DNA of 64,000 bases from Qaidamihabitans albus (GCF_016464705.1 NZ_JAEHOB010000008.1:62001-126000); one strand, 5' to 3'. Counted from the stretch's first letter, positions 49,482-57,871 are shown. The notes: generated by a model not told the origin, from the sequence alone. A program made the numbers and translations.

Positions 49482-49961
49482 TCAGGCGCCCGCCGCGATG
49501 CCGCCCAGCTTCTCCAGCCTGCGGAGGAGTTCCGCGGTGTCCATGCCGCACAGCTCCGCCATCCGGTCGATCGCGGAGAGGTCGAGCTGCACCTCAGGCG
49601 ACGCGGGGCCCGTCTGCGCGAGCCGGTCCTCGGCCCAGCGGCGCAGCGGCAGCAGCTCCGCCTGGTCGTCGGCGGCCACCCTGGAGAGGTTGAGCCGGAT
49701 GCGGCCCGGTTCGTCGGTGAACACCCGCCGGTGCACCCGCGCCAGCAGGTCCTGCGGCTGCTCGTCCATCGCCAGGCACAGCTCGGCGAGCCGCACCACC
49801 GAGCACTGTCTCGTGCCCAGCTCGTACGTCGCGAGCGTCTGCAGCGAGATCTCACTCTGCAGGCGCTCGTTCAGCTCCTTGCGCGTCCATCCTCGCTTCT
49901 TCCGGAGCTTGCGCAGCTCCTCGCCCAGTATCCGCTGGTAGGCGTCCGCGTCGATCAGCAC
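49482..49961 (-). CDS. XRE-family regulator, Pseudonocardiaceae type
   Basis: A 159-aa protein. Residues 8-75 are a Cro/C1 helix-turn-helix (ILGEELRKLRKKRGWTRKELN; ISLQTLATYELGTRQCSVVRL). The C-terminal part (LARVHRRVFTD; LPLRRWAEDRLAQTG; LCGMDTAELLRRLEKL) is a conserved dimer/sensor region common in Amycolatopsis and relatives. GTG 49961 is chosen; the open frame extends 59 codons upstream without similarity. Function in the cell is unknown. Confidence 0.87.
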   Translation of the reverse strand: MLIDADAYQRILGEELRKLRKKRGWTRKELNERLQSEISLQTLATYELGTRQCSVVRLAELCLAMDEQPQDLLARVHRRVFTDEPGRIRLNLSRVAADDQAELLPLRRWAEDRLAQTGPASPEVQLDLSAIDRMAELCGMDTAELLRRLEKLGGIAAGA

Positions 49962-50163
49962 TCCAGGTCCCCTGCTTGCACCGCTTGCGATGCCGCGTGC
50001 CGCCACGACCGTGCCGGCACCATGCACGCGTTCTTCACGCGAATGAAAGGCGCTGGGAAGCCCTGTCTTACGCAGGTTCAGTAGAAAACTTGACGAGAGC
50101 CGCGCGAGTAAGTCGAATGGAGTAGCAAAAGACTCCAAATGGGCTCACCCTGCAAGCGGCCGC

Positions 50164-51873
50164 TTAGTTCACGCAGGTGACGCCTTCGGCCGTGATCGGC
50201 GGCTTCTCCGGCGGGGCCTGGGCCTGCTGCCCGCCGCTCGGCGCGGTGTCGTCCTGGGCCGCCGGCTCAGCGCTGTCAGCCGCGTCGGCCGAGTAGTCGG
50301 GGCCGAGCAGCACCGTGACATGGCTCGCGGGCACGGACGGCTCCTCCTCGATGCCGACATCGCCACCGAGCGCATCGGCCACCTTGCGGCCCGCCGCCCG
50401 CGCACCGGGCGGTACCTGCACCAGCGAGGTGTCCCGCGAGGTCGCGTTGCCGACCTCGCCCTCGGCGAAGCCCTTCCCGACCAGCGAAGCCGACACGCTG
50501 CCGGCGAGGCCGGTGATGCTGGACGCGTTGAGCACATCCACGGTGATCTGCTCGTTGGGCGGTGCTGGTGCCTCCTGCTCCGGCGGGGCGCCGGCCATAC
50601 CCTGCACGAACCGGCGCACCTCGGTCGGATCCACCTGGATGGCCAGGCCGTCCCCGGTCTCGTACTCCGGATTCTCGACGGGGACGGTGCGGAACTCGAT
50701 CTGGCCGCCGGAGAGCCCCTTCAGCTGATGCGCGAAGCCGAGGATGTCCCAGCCCTGGTTGAGCACCACGGACTTCTTGATCGCGTCGATGAGATCGCTC
50801 AGCTTGCCGGGATCGGCGAGGGTTCCGGCGGAGAGCACCTTCCTGGCCAGCCCGGCCATGAACACCTGCTGCCGCACGACCCGGTCCAGGTCGCCGCGCA
50901 GCAGGCCGTGCCGCTGCCGGACGAACGCGAGCGCCTCGAACCCGGCGATCGTCTGCTTCCCGGCCTCGAAGTTCGCGCCGGAGTAGGGATCGTTCACGGG
51001 CTCGTTGAGGCATACGTCGACGCCGCCGATCGCCTTGGTGATGTCGTGGAAGCCGAGCAGGTTGATCGACGCGTAGTTGTCGATGGTCGCGCCGGTGAGC
51101 TTCTCCACCGTCGAGATCAGCGTCTTCGCACCCTCCTGGTTGCCCTGCACCTCCAGTTCGCGCTGGTCGGTGACGCCTTCCGACCTGAGCCGGTCCATCG
51201 CGTCGAACTTCGCGCGCGCGTACGCGGAGTTGATCTTGTGTTTGCCGTAACCGGGGATGGAGACATAGGAGTCGCGGGGCAGCGAGACCGCGACGGCCTT
51301 GCTGCCGTCGTTCGGGATGCGGACGAAGATCAGTGTGTCGGTGTTCAGCTCACCGTCCGCGACGCCCGCCCGCAGCTTCGCCAGCATCTCCTCGGACAGC
51401 GGGTTGCCCTGGGCGTCCGTGCGGCTGTCCATGCCGACGAGCAGGATGTCGCGGGCACCGTCGGCGGGCATGTCGCCGCCCCCGCTCGTGCCGATCACGT
51501 CGGCGACCGTCAGGCCGTCGACGAGCCCCTGCATCGCCGCCCATGCGTACCCGGTCAGGCTCATCACCAGCGCGGACACCAGCGCGAGGGCGACCTTCGC
51601 GCCGTACCTGCGGCGCGGCCGCCGGGGTGGTGGCGGCGCCTTGCGGCTGCGGCTCGCGGGCGGCCGCCCGGCGGCCTCCGGCGCGCGCCCGCGAGCCGGT
51701 GCGCGCTCCGGCCGTGCCGGCGGGGGCGTGGCGGGAGGCGGCGTGCGGCGCGGCGGCGGACGGTCCCCGGAGCCGCCGCGTGCCGGTGGCCCCGCCCGGC
51801 GACCGCCGGGGTCGTCCTGCCACGGCCTCGCGGGACGCCGGTCCCCACGCCCGTTCCGCGGCGGGTGCTCCAC
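50164..51873 (-). CDS. LytR-CpsA-Psr (LCP) cell-wall glycopolymer ligase
   Basis: A 569-aa type II membrane protein. A Pro/Arg-rich cytoplasmic tail (1-90) precedes one transmembrane helix (about 93-115, KVALALVSALVMSLTGYAWA region), the LCP catalytic domain (about 140-330: ILLVGMDSRTD, NTDTLIFVRIPNDGSKAVAVSLPRD, KINSAYA, FVRQRHGLLRGDLDRVVRQQ) and a LytR_C domain (about 430-520: VDVLNASSITGLAGSVS). LCP enzymes attach polymers such as arabinogalactan to peptidoglycan. GTG 51873 follows AAAGGAG; the frame is open 17 codons further. Confidence 0.92.
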   Translation of the reverse strand: MEHPPRNGRGDRRPARPWQDDPGGRRAGPPARGGSGDRPPPRRTPPPATPPPARPERAPARGRAPEAAGRPPASRSRKAPPPPRRPRRRYGAKVALALVSALVMSLTGYAWAAMQGLVDGLTVADVIGTSGGGDMPADGARDILLVGMDSRTDAQGNPLSEEMLAKLRAGVADGELNTDTLIFVRIPNDGSKAVAVSLPRDSYVSIPGYGKHKINSAYARAKFDAMDRLRSEGVTDQRELEVQGNQEGAKTLISTVEKLTGATIDNYASINLLGFHDITKAIGGVDVCLNEPVNDPYSGANFEAGKQTIAGFEALAFVRQRHGLLRGDLDRVVRQQVFMAGLARKVLSAGTLADPGKLSDLIDAIKKSVVLNQGWDILGFAHQLKGLSGGQIEFRTVPVENPEYETGDGLAIQVDPTEVRRFVQGMAGAPPEQEAPAPPNEQITVDVLNASSITGLAGSVSASLVGKGFAEGEVGNATSRDTSLVQVPPGARAAGRKVADALGGDVGIEEEPSVPASHVTVLLGPDYSADAADSAEPAAQDDTAPSGGQQAQAPPEKPPITAEGVTCVN

Positions 51874-52019
51874 GCCGGCGGCTCCTTTCGTCCGGTGCCT
51901 TGATCCCCTCCGGGGACGTTTCACGGCTTGCGGAGGTTGTCGTAGCGTGGCATACGCGTGCGCCGATCTTGGTCAGCCCACCCCGTGGCGCACGTGCCTC
52001 TCACTCTCCGTAACGGTGC

Positions 52020-54206
52020 TCACCGTGCCGCCCCGAGTGCCATCCGTCCGCCCGACCAGGAGATCACCGAGGTCACCAGCATTGCCGCCACCGCGAAGAG
52101 TGCGGTCGCCCCATGCGCGACGACGCTCAACGCGAACGGATCCGGCTGTGCCGCTCCGGAGAGTAACGGTGGTACGCAAGCCAGCGCCGTCAGCAGCCAG
52201 GTGCTCGGGGCGGCACTCGCACCGATGCGCACGGTGTGCAGCAGCGACATGCCCAGCAGCAGGTGCACCAGGCTCTGGATCGGATCGAGCGCCAGCCCCA
52301 GCACGTCCGTGCCGGTGAAGCTCGTCAGCGCGAGCCCGAACACCCCGACCGTCGCGTAGCCGATCCCGATCGCGACCGCGGCGTGGGCCAGCGGCCGGTG
52401 CAGCCGGTCCGGCACGCTCGGCGGTGCGTTCCGCGGCACCGGGTGGTGGCCGAGGTGGCGCTCGAACCACCAGAACACCAGTGCGGCGGGCACCGCGAGC
52501 AGCGCGGTGGCGAGCAGCGACTGCGGCCGCAGCAGCCAGTCGCCGCCCGCGGTGAGCCGGCCCGGCAGGTAGACGAGTGCGACGAGCAGGCACATGGCGG
52601 CCAGGAAGCCGAGGTAGAGGCTCATCGGGGCACGGGTCGCGAGCCCGGTGCCCCGCAGTACGGCGGGTCGCCGGGCCAGTCGGCCGAGCGGCTCCCTGAG
52701 CAGCGTCAGCAGGCCGAGATGGACGACGCCGAGCAGCAGCACAGGCACGGTCGGTGCGGCCAGCGCCGGGAGCGTGCCCGGGGTGCCGAGCAGGGTCAGC
52801 GGCACCCCGCCCGTGGCCGCGCCGGCCACCAGCCCGCCGAGGCCGATGGCCGTGACCGCCGACAGCAGTGCGGTGCTCGGGCGGCGGCCATCGGCGTGGA
52901 CGAACGCCAGTTGCTGCGCGAAAAGAGCCAGTGCCAGCGCGGCGGCGTAGTGGGGCACCGGCGAGTCCAGCAGGTTCGCCGACAGCTCCGCCGCGCCGAG
53001 GAGGGTGCCGGCCGACCCCACGCCCGCAAGCCGCGAGCGCCGGTGCAGCGCGTGCATCGCCGGAGTGGCGACGACGGTCAGCACGTACAGGCCCAGCAGC
53101 CACAGCGGATGCAGCGCGATCCGCACGACCTCCGCCGCCGTGCCCTCCGGGACGCCGAGCAGTTCGAGGGCGAGCGGTACGGCGAACGCCACGACGGCGA
53201 ACACCAGGGTCAGCCGCAGCAACCAGCTCGTCCGGTGCGCCAGGTACTCGCGGTAGCCGCCGCCCCCGCGCAGCACCGACCGCCACCCCGCGACGTTGGC
53301 GTGCCCGCCCGCGAAGAAGAAGACGAACGCCAGCTGGGTCAGCCAGGTCAACGGCCACAGCCAGCCGTCGCCCGCGCCTGCCCAGCGGGCGAGTGACACG
53401 CCCGCGTCGCCGAGGACCAGCAGCGTGATGCTGCCCGCGGCGAGCAGTGCCCAGCGGCCGCCCCGTGGCGGGGTGGTCGCCGGCGCCGATACCGGTGCCG
53501 CCCGCGCGGGCCGGGTCCGCCATGCGGTCAGCCAGCCGCGCAGCCGGAAGGTGAGCAGGAAGCCGATCGCCGCCACCCCGGCGAGCATCGGCGCGATCGG
53601 TTCACCGACCGGCGGGCCCCAGCGCTGGTGCCACGAGTTGACGTCGAGGCCCGCCGTGTACAGCGAGGCCACGGCGGAGCACAGCCGCCCGGAGTTCTGC
53701 GGGTTGGACTCGCACGTGCCGTGCATGTCCGCGGACAGCCGGTGATCCAGCGCCGCCCGGAACTCCGGCGCGAGCGGATGTCCCTTCTGCTCGGCATACC
53801 GCAGCAGGTCGTAGCCGAGGTCGTGTGACTTGCACGGGGTGCCGTAGTCCCAGCGGGTGTCGTCGTCGCCCCAGGGCGTGGAACAGCCACCGTCGACGTG
53901 CACCGCCCGGACCGTGCCGTCGCGCGCCACCGCCCTGCCCGGCGCAACGCCGGTCACCTCGGTGAAGTCCGCGGGCAGGAGTTCCAGCGCGGTGGCCGAG
54001 GACTCCGGCTCCAGCAGCGCCTCGACGGCGCGCTGGGCCGCGGCCACGTCGCCCGTCGGTGGTCCCTGCTCGGGCGGCGCCGCCGAGCGGGAGGCGAGGA
54101 AGCCGAACCCGGTGACCGCGAGCACGAGCAGCGCGAGCCAGGCCGATGTCGTGAGACGCCGCCGGTGCTTCGGCACAGGCGGCGCAGGCTCGGTCGGTTC
54201 GGGCAC
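52020..54206 (-). CDS. Phospholipase A2-like domain fused to a polytopic membrane domain
   Basis: A 728-aa protein. After one N-terminal transmembrane helix (22-40), residues 100-195 match prokaryotic phospholipase A2: GGCSTP (Cys108), then DYGTPCKSHDLGYD with the catalytic-type His128-Asp129, and Cys125, Cys165 and Cys176 for disulfides. Residues 205-725 hold about a dozen or more hydrophobic helices with no motif I can name (partly like acyltransferase-3 or DUF families). The lipase part would lie outside the membrane. I know no characterised protein with this layout. Confidence 0.8.
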   Translation of the reverse strand: MPEPTEPAPPVPKHRRRLTTSAWLALLVLAVTGFGFLASRSAAPPEQGPPTGDVAAAQRAVEALLEPESSATALELLPADFTEVTGVAPGRAVARDGTVRAVHVDGGCSTPWGDDDTRWDYGTPCKSHDLGYDLLRYAEQKGHPLAPEFRAALDHRLSADMHGTCESNPQNSGRLCSAVASLYTAGLDVNSWHQRWGPPVGEPIAPMLAGVAAIGFLLTFRLRGWLTAWRTRPARAAPVSAPATTPPRGGRWALLAAGSITLLVLGDAGVSLARWAGAGDGWLWPLTWLTQLAFVFFFAGGHANVAGWRSVLRGGGGYREYLAHRTSWLLRLTLVFAVVAFAVPLALELLGVPEGTAAEVVRIALHPLWLLGLYVLTVVATPAMHALHRRSRLAGVGSAGTLLGAAELSANLLDSPVPHYAAALALALFAQQLAFVHADGRRPSTALLSAVTAIGLGGLVAGAATGGVPLTLLGTPGTLPALAAPTVPVLLLGVVHLGLLTLLREPLGRLARRPAVLRGTGLATRAPMSLYLGFLAAMCLLVALVYLPGRLTAGGDWLLRPQSLLATALLAVPAALVFWWFERHLGHHPVPRNAPPSVPDRLHRPLAHAAVAIGIGYATVGVFGLALTSFTGTDVLGLALDPIQSLVHLLLGMSLLHTVRIGASAAPSTWLLTALACVPPLLSGAAQPDPFALSVVAHGATALFAVAAMLVTSVISWSGGRMALGAAR

Positions 54207-54274
54207 GGCCCAAGGGTCTCAGTGCACGTGAGAGCGGGACATCCGGGTAACCCCCGGAGTGATCTCGGGGTAGC

Positions 54275-55684
54275 TCAACCCCGCCGGGCGAAGCGGACCT
54301 GGTTGCGGCCGTTCTCCTTCGCCTCGTAGACCGCCGCGTCGGCGGCCTGCACGAGCGCCCGCATGGTGCTCGCGTGCTCGGGATAGACGGCCACACCGAT
54401 CGACGTGGTCCGGCCGGTCACCGTGGTCCGCGCGCCCCGCTTGTCCGTGGTCTCGATTCGCAGCCCGGCGATCGTGCTGCGGACACGCTCGGCCGCGATC
54501 TCCGCGGCGGCCGCGTCGGTGTCCGGCAACAGTACGAGGAACTCCTCGCCGCCGAACCTGCCGACGATGTCGCTCGGCCTCGTCACCTCGCCGAGTACGT
54601 CGGCCACGGACATCAGCACGTCGTCACCGGCCGGATGGCCGAACGTGTCGTTGATCCACTTGAAGTGGTCGAGATCGATCATGAGCATGGCCAGGTCGCC
54701 ACCGGCGCGGCTCACCCGGTTCAGCGCCCGTTCGGCGGCCTCCGACCAGCCGCGCATGTTCAGCAGGCCGGTCTTGGGATCGGTGACCACGTCGTCCTGC
54801 AACTGATCGAGTTCGGCCAGCCGGTTGAACACGACGGTCACCACCGCCATCAGCGCCACCGCGGGCGGCAGGGTGACCAGCAGCACCGCGGTGATCGCGC
54901 CCAGTCCGGTGGTGATGGCCTCCAGCAGGTTGTCGGCCTTACTGCCCAGCACGCTGCGTAACGTCGGGTGGGGTGAGCTGATCGCGAGGATGCCGCCGAC
55001 GTAGATCACCTGCACGCCCTCGTAGACCAGCGCCGCCACGATCACCAGGAGGAACTCACGCAGTGAGCCGAGTCCGGTGAGGGAATGCCAGTCATGCGGG
55101 CCGAGTGCCGTGTAGACGAGGTGGGCGAGGGCCGCCGCGAGACTGTGCGAAATGGACGAGAAGACGAAGTTGTGCGCGGGCCGCCGCGCGGTGAACCACC
55201 GTTGCACCCGGATCAGCACCACGACCAGGACCACCAGCGGCGCCGGAAGCACCAGTACCGCGGGAAAGACCCACACGGCGATCAGGTCGATGAGGACAGT
55301 CCTGGTGCGGCTGCGGCGCCGCTCCTCCTGCCGCTGCGTGAGTTGGATATGAACCGTCGCGCCGACCGCGAGGATGGCGAATCGCACCCAGTCGACGGCG
55401 GTGGGCGCCGGCGTGCCGGCGAACGCCGCGGCGAAGCCGCCGAGCGCCAGCACCTCCATGATGATCAGGAACGCGATGAACCGCTTCGGTCTGCGCCACA
55501 GCGCCCAGCCACGGATGTCCCAGGGGCGCCGCCCACCCGCCTCGTCACGGTCCGTGCCGGCGCCGCCTTCGTCCCCGGCCGGGGCCGCGCCGGTCACGGT
55601 TCTGGGGCCGTGCCCGCCGGATCGAGGCCGTCCACCTGGGGCAGAAGGCGCCGGGGGTGGCCGGTCCCGAGGTACGAGCGGCAC
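54275..55684 (-). CDS. Membrane-bound diguanylate cyclase (GGDEF)
   Basis: A 469-aa protein: disordered N-terminus (1-55), about seven transmembrane helices (65-290), and a C-terminal GGDEF domain making cyclic di-GMP. The active-site motif is GGEEF (378-382) and the inhibitory I-site RPSD lies exactly five residues before it, so product feedback is expected. LMIDLDHFKWINDTFGHPAGD supplies metal and nucleotide residues. No EAL domain. GTG 55684 is used; a start at MTGAAPAGDE is possible. The hexapeptide array is divergent from its 5' end. Confidence 0.9.
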   Translation of the reverse strand: MPLVPRDRPPPAPSAPGGRPRSGGHGPRTVTGAAPAGDEGGAGTDRDEAGGRRPWDIRGWALWRRPKRFIAFLIIMEVLALGGFAAAFAGTPAPTAVDWVRFAILAVGATVHIQLTQRQEERRRSRTRTVLIDLIAVWVFPAVLVLPAPLVVLVVVLIRVQRWFTARRPAHNFVFSSISHSLAAALAHLVYTALGPHDWHSLTGLGSLREFLLVIVAALVYEGVQVIYVGGILAISSPHPTLRSVLGSKADNLLEAITTGLGAITAVLLVTLPPAVALMAVVTVVFNRLAELDQLQDDVVTDPKTGLLNMRGWSEAAERALNRVSRAGGDLAMLMIDLDHFKWINDTFGHPAGDDVLMSVADVLGEVTRPSDIVGRFGGEEFLVLLPDTDAAAAEIAAERVRSTIAGLRIETTDKRGARTTVTGRTTSIGVAVYPEHASTMRALVQAADAAVYEAKENGRNQVRFARRG

Positions 55685-55856
55685 TCGCCAAACCTCCCCG
55701 ATGTGTTCGTTCCCGCGGCTGCGTAACCTATCCGGCGTCCGCTCGAGAACCGGACGCTATCCACAGCGAGTATCATCTCATCGCACCGGAACTGTCGTGT
55801 AGGCGAGGACGCTGGCTGTAGTGTCGGGGCGTCTATCCCGAAGCCGGAAAACGATC
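55685..55856. other. Upstream region of the hexapeptide array
   Basis: 172 bp between the diguanylate cyclase start and the first array Shine-Dalgarno. It is the only room for a promoter for the array. TATCAT at 55771-55776 could be a -10, but no matching -35 is seen. GTG 55821 opens MSGR but continues without the stop and without a Shine-Dalgarno. Confidence 0.4.
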
Positions 55857-55870
55857 GGAGGTGTTCTCCC

Positions 55871-55891
55871 GTGTCGGGTCGTGATTTCTGA
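55871..55891 (+). CDS. Hexapeptide mini-ORF 1 (MSGRDF)
   Basis: GTG start, peptide MSGRDF, TGA. Shine-Dalgarno GGAGGTG at 55857-55863, 7-nt spacer. First unit of the array. Too short for standard gene finders; the call rests on the ribosome-binding site and conservation among the six units. Confidence 0.8.
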   Translation: MSGRDF

Positions 55892-55940
55892 TCTAGAACA
55901 ACTGCAGGTTGGTTGCTTGCGCTCGCATTGGAGGTGCCCC

Positions 55941-55961
55941 GTGTCCGGTCGTGATTTCTGA
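55941..55961 (+). CDS. Hexapeptide mini-ORF 2 (MSGRDF)
   Basis: GTG start, peptide MSGRDF, TGA. Shine-Dalgarno GGAGGTG at 55930-55936 with a 4-nt spacer. The Ser codon (TCC) differs from unit 1 (TCG). Confidence 0.8.
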   Translation: MSGRDF

Positions 55962-56012
55962 TCCAGCAGTCCGTGACCATGCCGTGTCGGCGAGGTGAAG
56001 GAGGTGTTTTCG

Positions 56013-56033
56013 GTGACTGGTCGTGATTTCTGA
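56013..56033 (+). CDS. Hexapeptide mini-ORF 3 (MTGRDF)
   Basis: GTG start, peptide MTGRDF, TGA. Shine-Dalgarno AAGGAGGTG ends at 56006, 6-nt spacer. Position 2 is Thr instead of Ser, a conservative change. Confidence 0.8.
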   Translation: MTGRDF

Positions 56034-56084
56034 ACTGTCGACTGTAGGTCAGGTGTTCGTTTGCTGTGGCGAAGGAGGTGTCTC

Positions 56085-56105
56085 GTGGCGGGCCGTGATT
56101 TCTGA
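56085..56105 (+). CDS. Hexapeptide mini-ORF 4 (MAGRDF)
   Basis: GTG start, peptide MAGRDF, TGA. Shine-Dalgarno AAGGAGGTG at 56072-56080 with a 4-nt spacer. Gly codon is GGC rather than GGT. Confidence 0.8.
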   Translation: MAGRDF

Positions 56106-56157
56106 TCTGGACCGGTGTCGAAGTGCTCGAAGTGGATTGATGCGGGAGGTGTTCCAC

Positions 56158-56178
56158 GTGCGTGGCCGCGATTTCTGA
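56158..56178 (+). CDS. Hexapeptide mini-ORF 5 (MRGRDF)
   Basis: GTG start, peptide MRGRDF, TGA. Shine-Dalgarno GGGAGGTG at 56144-56151, 6-nt spacer. Arg codon at position 4 is CGC instead of CGT; position 2 is Arg, the largest deviation. Confidence 0.8.
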   Translation: MRGRDF

Positions 56179-56228
56179 AAACCCGGTGATCCTGGATTCC
56201 AGCGCGTTTTAACGAGGAGGTGCTCGTC

Positions 56229-56249
56229 TTGTCCGGCCGTGACTTCTGA
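56229..56249 (+). CDS. Hexapeptide mini-ORF 6 (MSGRDF)
   Basis: TTG start, peptide MSGRDF, TGA. Shine-Dalgarno GGAGGTG at 56216-56222, 6-nt spacer. Asp codon is GAC instead of GAT. The alternative start codon with a retained peptide argues for selection on translation. Confidence 0.78.
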   Translation: MSGRDF

Positions 56250-56272
56250 TTGACCATCGGTGACCGTCTCCG

Positions 56273-57493
56273 CTATGCGGAACCGACGGCGGCCGCGTCC
56301 GGTGCGACACGTACCCGCGCCCAGGACAGCGCGACCGGCACGGTGACGATCACTCCCACCGCGCCGGCGAGAGCGATCGCGGTGGTGGCGGAACCCACCA
56401 ACTCCGCGACGACGCCACCGAGCGCGACGCCCAGGCCCTGCGCGACGCGCAGCCCGGTGCGGTAGACGCCGCCCGCTCCACCACGGAGCTCGTTGGGGAC
56501 GCACGTGATGAACGTGGCACCGACGGTGATGATGTACGCGCCCGCCCCACCGGCGAGCGCGAGCAGGACCAGCGCGAGCGGCAGGCTCGGTTCCGCGGCG
56601 AACGCGATCAGTACCGCCGCCGCGGCGGTCGCGAGCACCCCCATGACCCGCCTGCGGTTCTCCGCCGACACGAAACGGGACAGCACGAAGGCGCCGGCGA
56701 TGAAGCCGAGCGGGTCGGCGGCCAGCAGCCAGCCGACGGCCTGATCCGACGCCCCGATCTGATGCGCCAGCGGCGCCGCGAGTCCCTCCGGGACCACGGC
56801 GAGGCCGACGAGCCACGAGAGGGCGAGCAGCACACGCAGCCGGCGCTGGCCGAAGACCCATTGGACGGCGCCGAACCATGCGTCTGCGGGATCTCCCGCC
56901 GCCGGCCGCCAGCACACCGCGAGGCGGACGACGAGCGCGCTCACCAGGAACGTCAGCGCGTCGAGCGCGAGCGCCCAGGACGGGCCGACGAGCGTGACGA
57001 GCAGGCCGCCGCCACCGAGCCCCACCAGCATCGCGATGTTCGTCGTGATGCCGCGCAGGTCCTGGCTGCGGAGGTAGACGTCGTCGTCGGTGAATACCTC
57101 CCTGGTGAGCGCGTTCTGTGCCGCGTTGGCCGGTGCGCCGACCAGCCGCACCAGCACGATGAGCGTGCACAGCACGGGCAGCGACGTACCCGGGATCGCC
57201 ATGCTGCCGACCAGCACCGCCTGGAGCAGCGCGGACACGGTGAGCACGGTCCGGCGGGGGAAGCGGTCGGCGACCTGGGCGAGCCCGAGCCCGCCGGCGA
57301 GCGCGGGCAGGAAGGTCAGCGCGTAGACGGCGGCGGCCCAGAGCGCGGAGCCGGTCCGGCCGTAGACCATGATCGCCAGTGCGACCGTGGTCAGGTGGTC
57401 ACCCGCGACGGACTGCGCCTCGGCGAGCCAGAGCGCCCGGAACTCGGAGTTGCCGAGCGCCGTGCCCATCCTGGGCGCTGTACTGCTACTCAC
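56273..57493 (-). CDS. MFS transporter (drug/macrolide-efflux-like)
   Basis: A 406-aa membrane protein with about 12 transmembrane helices. FRALWLAEAQSVAGDHLTTVALAIMVY and the loop-2/3 motif ADRFPRRTVL, then TDDDVYLRSQDLRGITTNIAMLVGLG, place it in the MFS_3 enterobactin/macrolide exporter group. GTG 57493 is chosen for AGGTGG upstream; ATG 57469 is the alternative. Its stop is 23 nt from the last hexapeptide mini-ORF, convergent. Substrate unknown. Confidence 0.9.
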   Translation of the reverse strand: MSSSTAPRMGTALGNSEFRALWLAEAQSVAGDHLTTVALAIMVYGRTGSALWAAAVYALTFLPALAGGLGLAQVADRFPRRTVLTVSALLQAVLVGSMAIPGTSLPVLCTLIVLVRLVGAPANAAQNALTREVFTDDDVYLRSQDLRGITTNIAMLVGLGGGGLLVTLVGPSWALALDALTFLVSALVVRLAVCWRPAAGDPADAWFGAVQWVFGQRRLRVLLALSWLVGLAVVPEGLAAPLAHQIGASDQAVGWLLAADPLGFIAGAFVLSRFVSAENRRRVMGVLATAAAAVLIAFAAEPSLPLALVLLALAGGAGAYIITVGATFITCVPNELRGGAGGVYRTGLRVAQGLGVALGGVVAELVGSATTAIALAGAVGVIVTVPVALSWARVRVAPDAAAVGSA

Positions 57494-57515
57494 CGTCTTG
57501 GCCACCTGTGCCGAG

Positions 57516-57543
57516 TCATTACCGCACGCAACATCTATGACAA
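57516..57543 (-). promoter_or_regulatory. Probable promoter of the MFS gene
   Basis: On the minus strand TTGTCA (57543-57538) and TAATGA (57521-57516) are 16 nt apart, good matches to -35 and -10, in an AT-rich pocket 22 nt before GTG 57493. Confidence 0.55.
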
Positions 57544-57871
57544 CGTTAAGTATGCCCGCGGCTACGCGGAGCCGAACAGTGAACCATGCCCGAATCGGAC
57601 TAACGGCCGCGACCGTTGAGCCATCTGTCCGCAGACCAAAGTACGGGGGCCACGGAGCGTGCCCACCGCCGACCGGACTGGTGCGCCACGGGTTCGCGAC
57701 CCGCCGGGCACTTTCCCGGAGCCGATCACCGCTCACTCGTTCGGCGCAGTAGAGGCACCGCTCGCCGCTATCGGGGGGTTTGAACCGCGTGCACTGGCCA
57801 ACACTGGTGGAGGAGCCGGTGGCAGCACGCGGTCGAGCTGTGCCGAAGCCGGCGGTGGGAGACGAAGGACG
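57544..57871. other. Divergent intergenic region, MFS/SDR
   Basis: 328 bp upstream of the SDR gene. Apart from the MFS promoter next to it, I see AACGTT near 57543 and no clear operator, repeat or small ORF. The SDR start has only a weak ribosome-binding site (GACGAAGGACG). Confidence 0.4.

Larger units (their letters stand above)
55857..56249 (+). repeat. Array of six tandem Shine-Dalgarno plus hexapeptide mini-ORF units
   Basis: Six units with start codons at 55871, 55941, 56013, 56085, 56158 and 56229 (steps 70, 72, 72, 73, 71 nt). Every unit has GGAGGTG, a 4-7-nt spacer, GTG or TTG, then codons for [Ser/Thr/Ala/Arg]-Gly-Arg-Asp-Phe and TGA. The 37-40-nt spacers between units share no sequence. 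Gly, Arg and Asp codons vary synonymously (GGT/GGC, CGT/CGC, GAT/GAC). Steps that are not multiples of three exclude a repeat protein on either strand. The array ends 23 nt before the stop of the convergent MFS gene. Confidence 0.9.

Noticed and set aside
55821-55835. Possible seventh hexapeptide unit beginning MSGR at GTG 55821
   Set aside because: It lacks GGAGGTG, is only 50 nt before unit 1, and reads Leu-Ser instead of Asp-Phe-stop. It is at best a degenerate copy.
55857-56249. CRISPR-like array
   Set aside because: The conserved part is interrupted and varies by codon, spacers differ slightly in length, and no cas gene is near. The Shine-Dalgarno and stop codon explain the conserved positions better.
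55594-56257. Minus-strand ORFs with repeated peptide-like words (IRNHD, QKSRPDT) across the array
   Set aside because: Unit steps of 70, 72, 72, 73 and 71 nt shift the frame, the words appear in different frames, and none has a ribosome-binding site. They are the antisense of the mini-ORFs.
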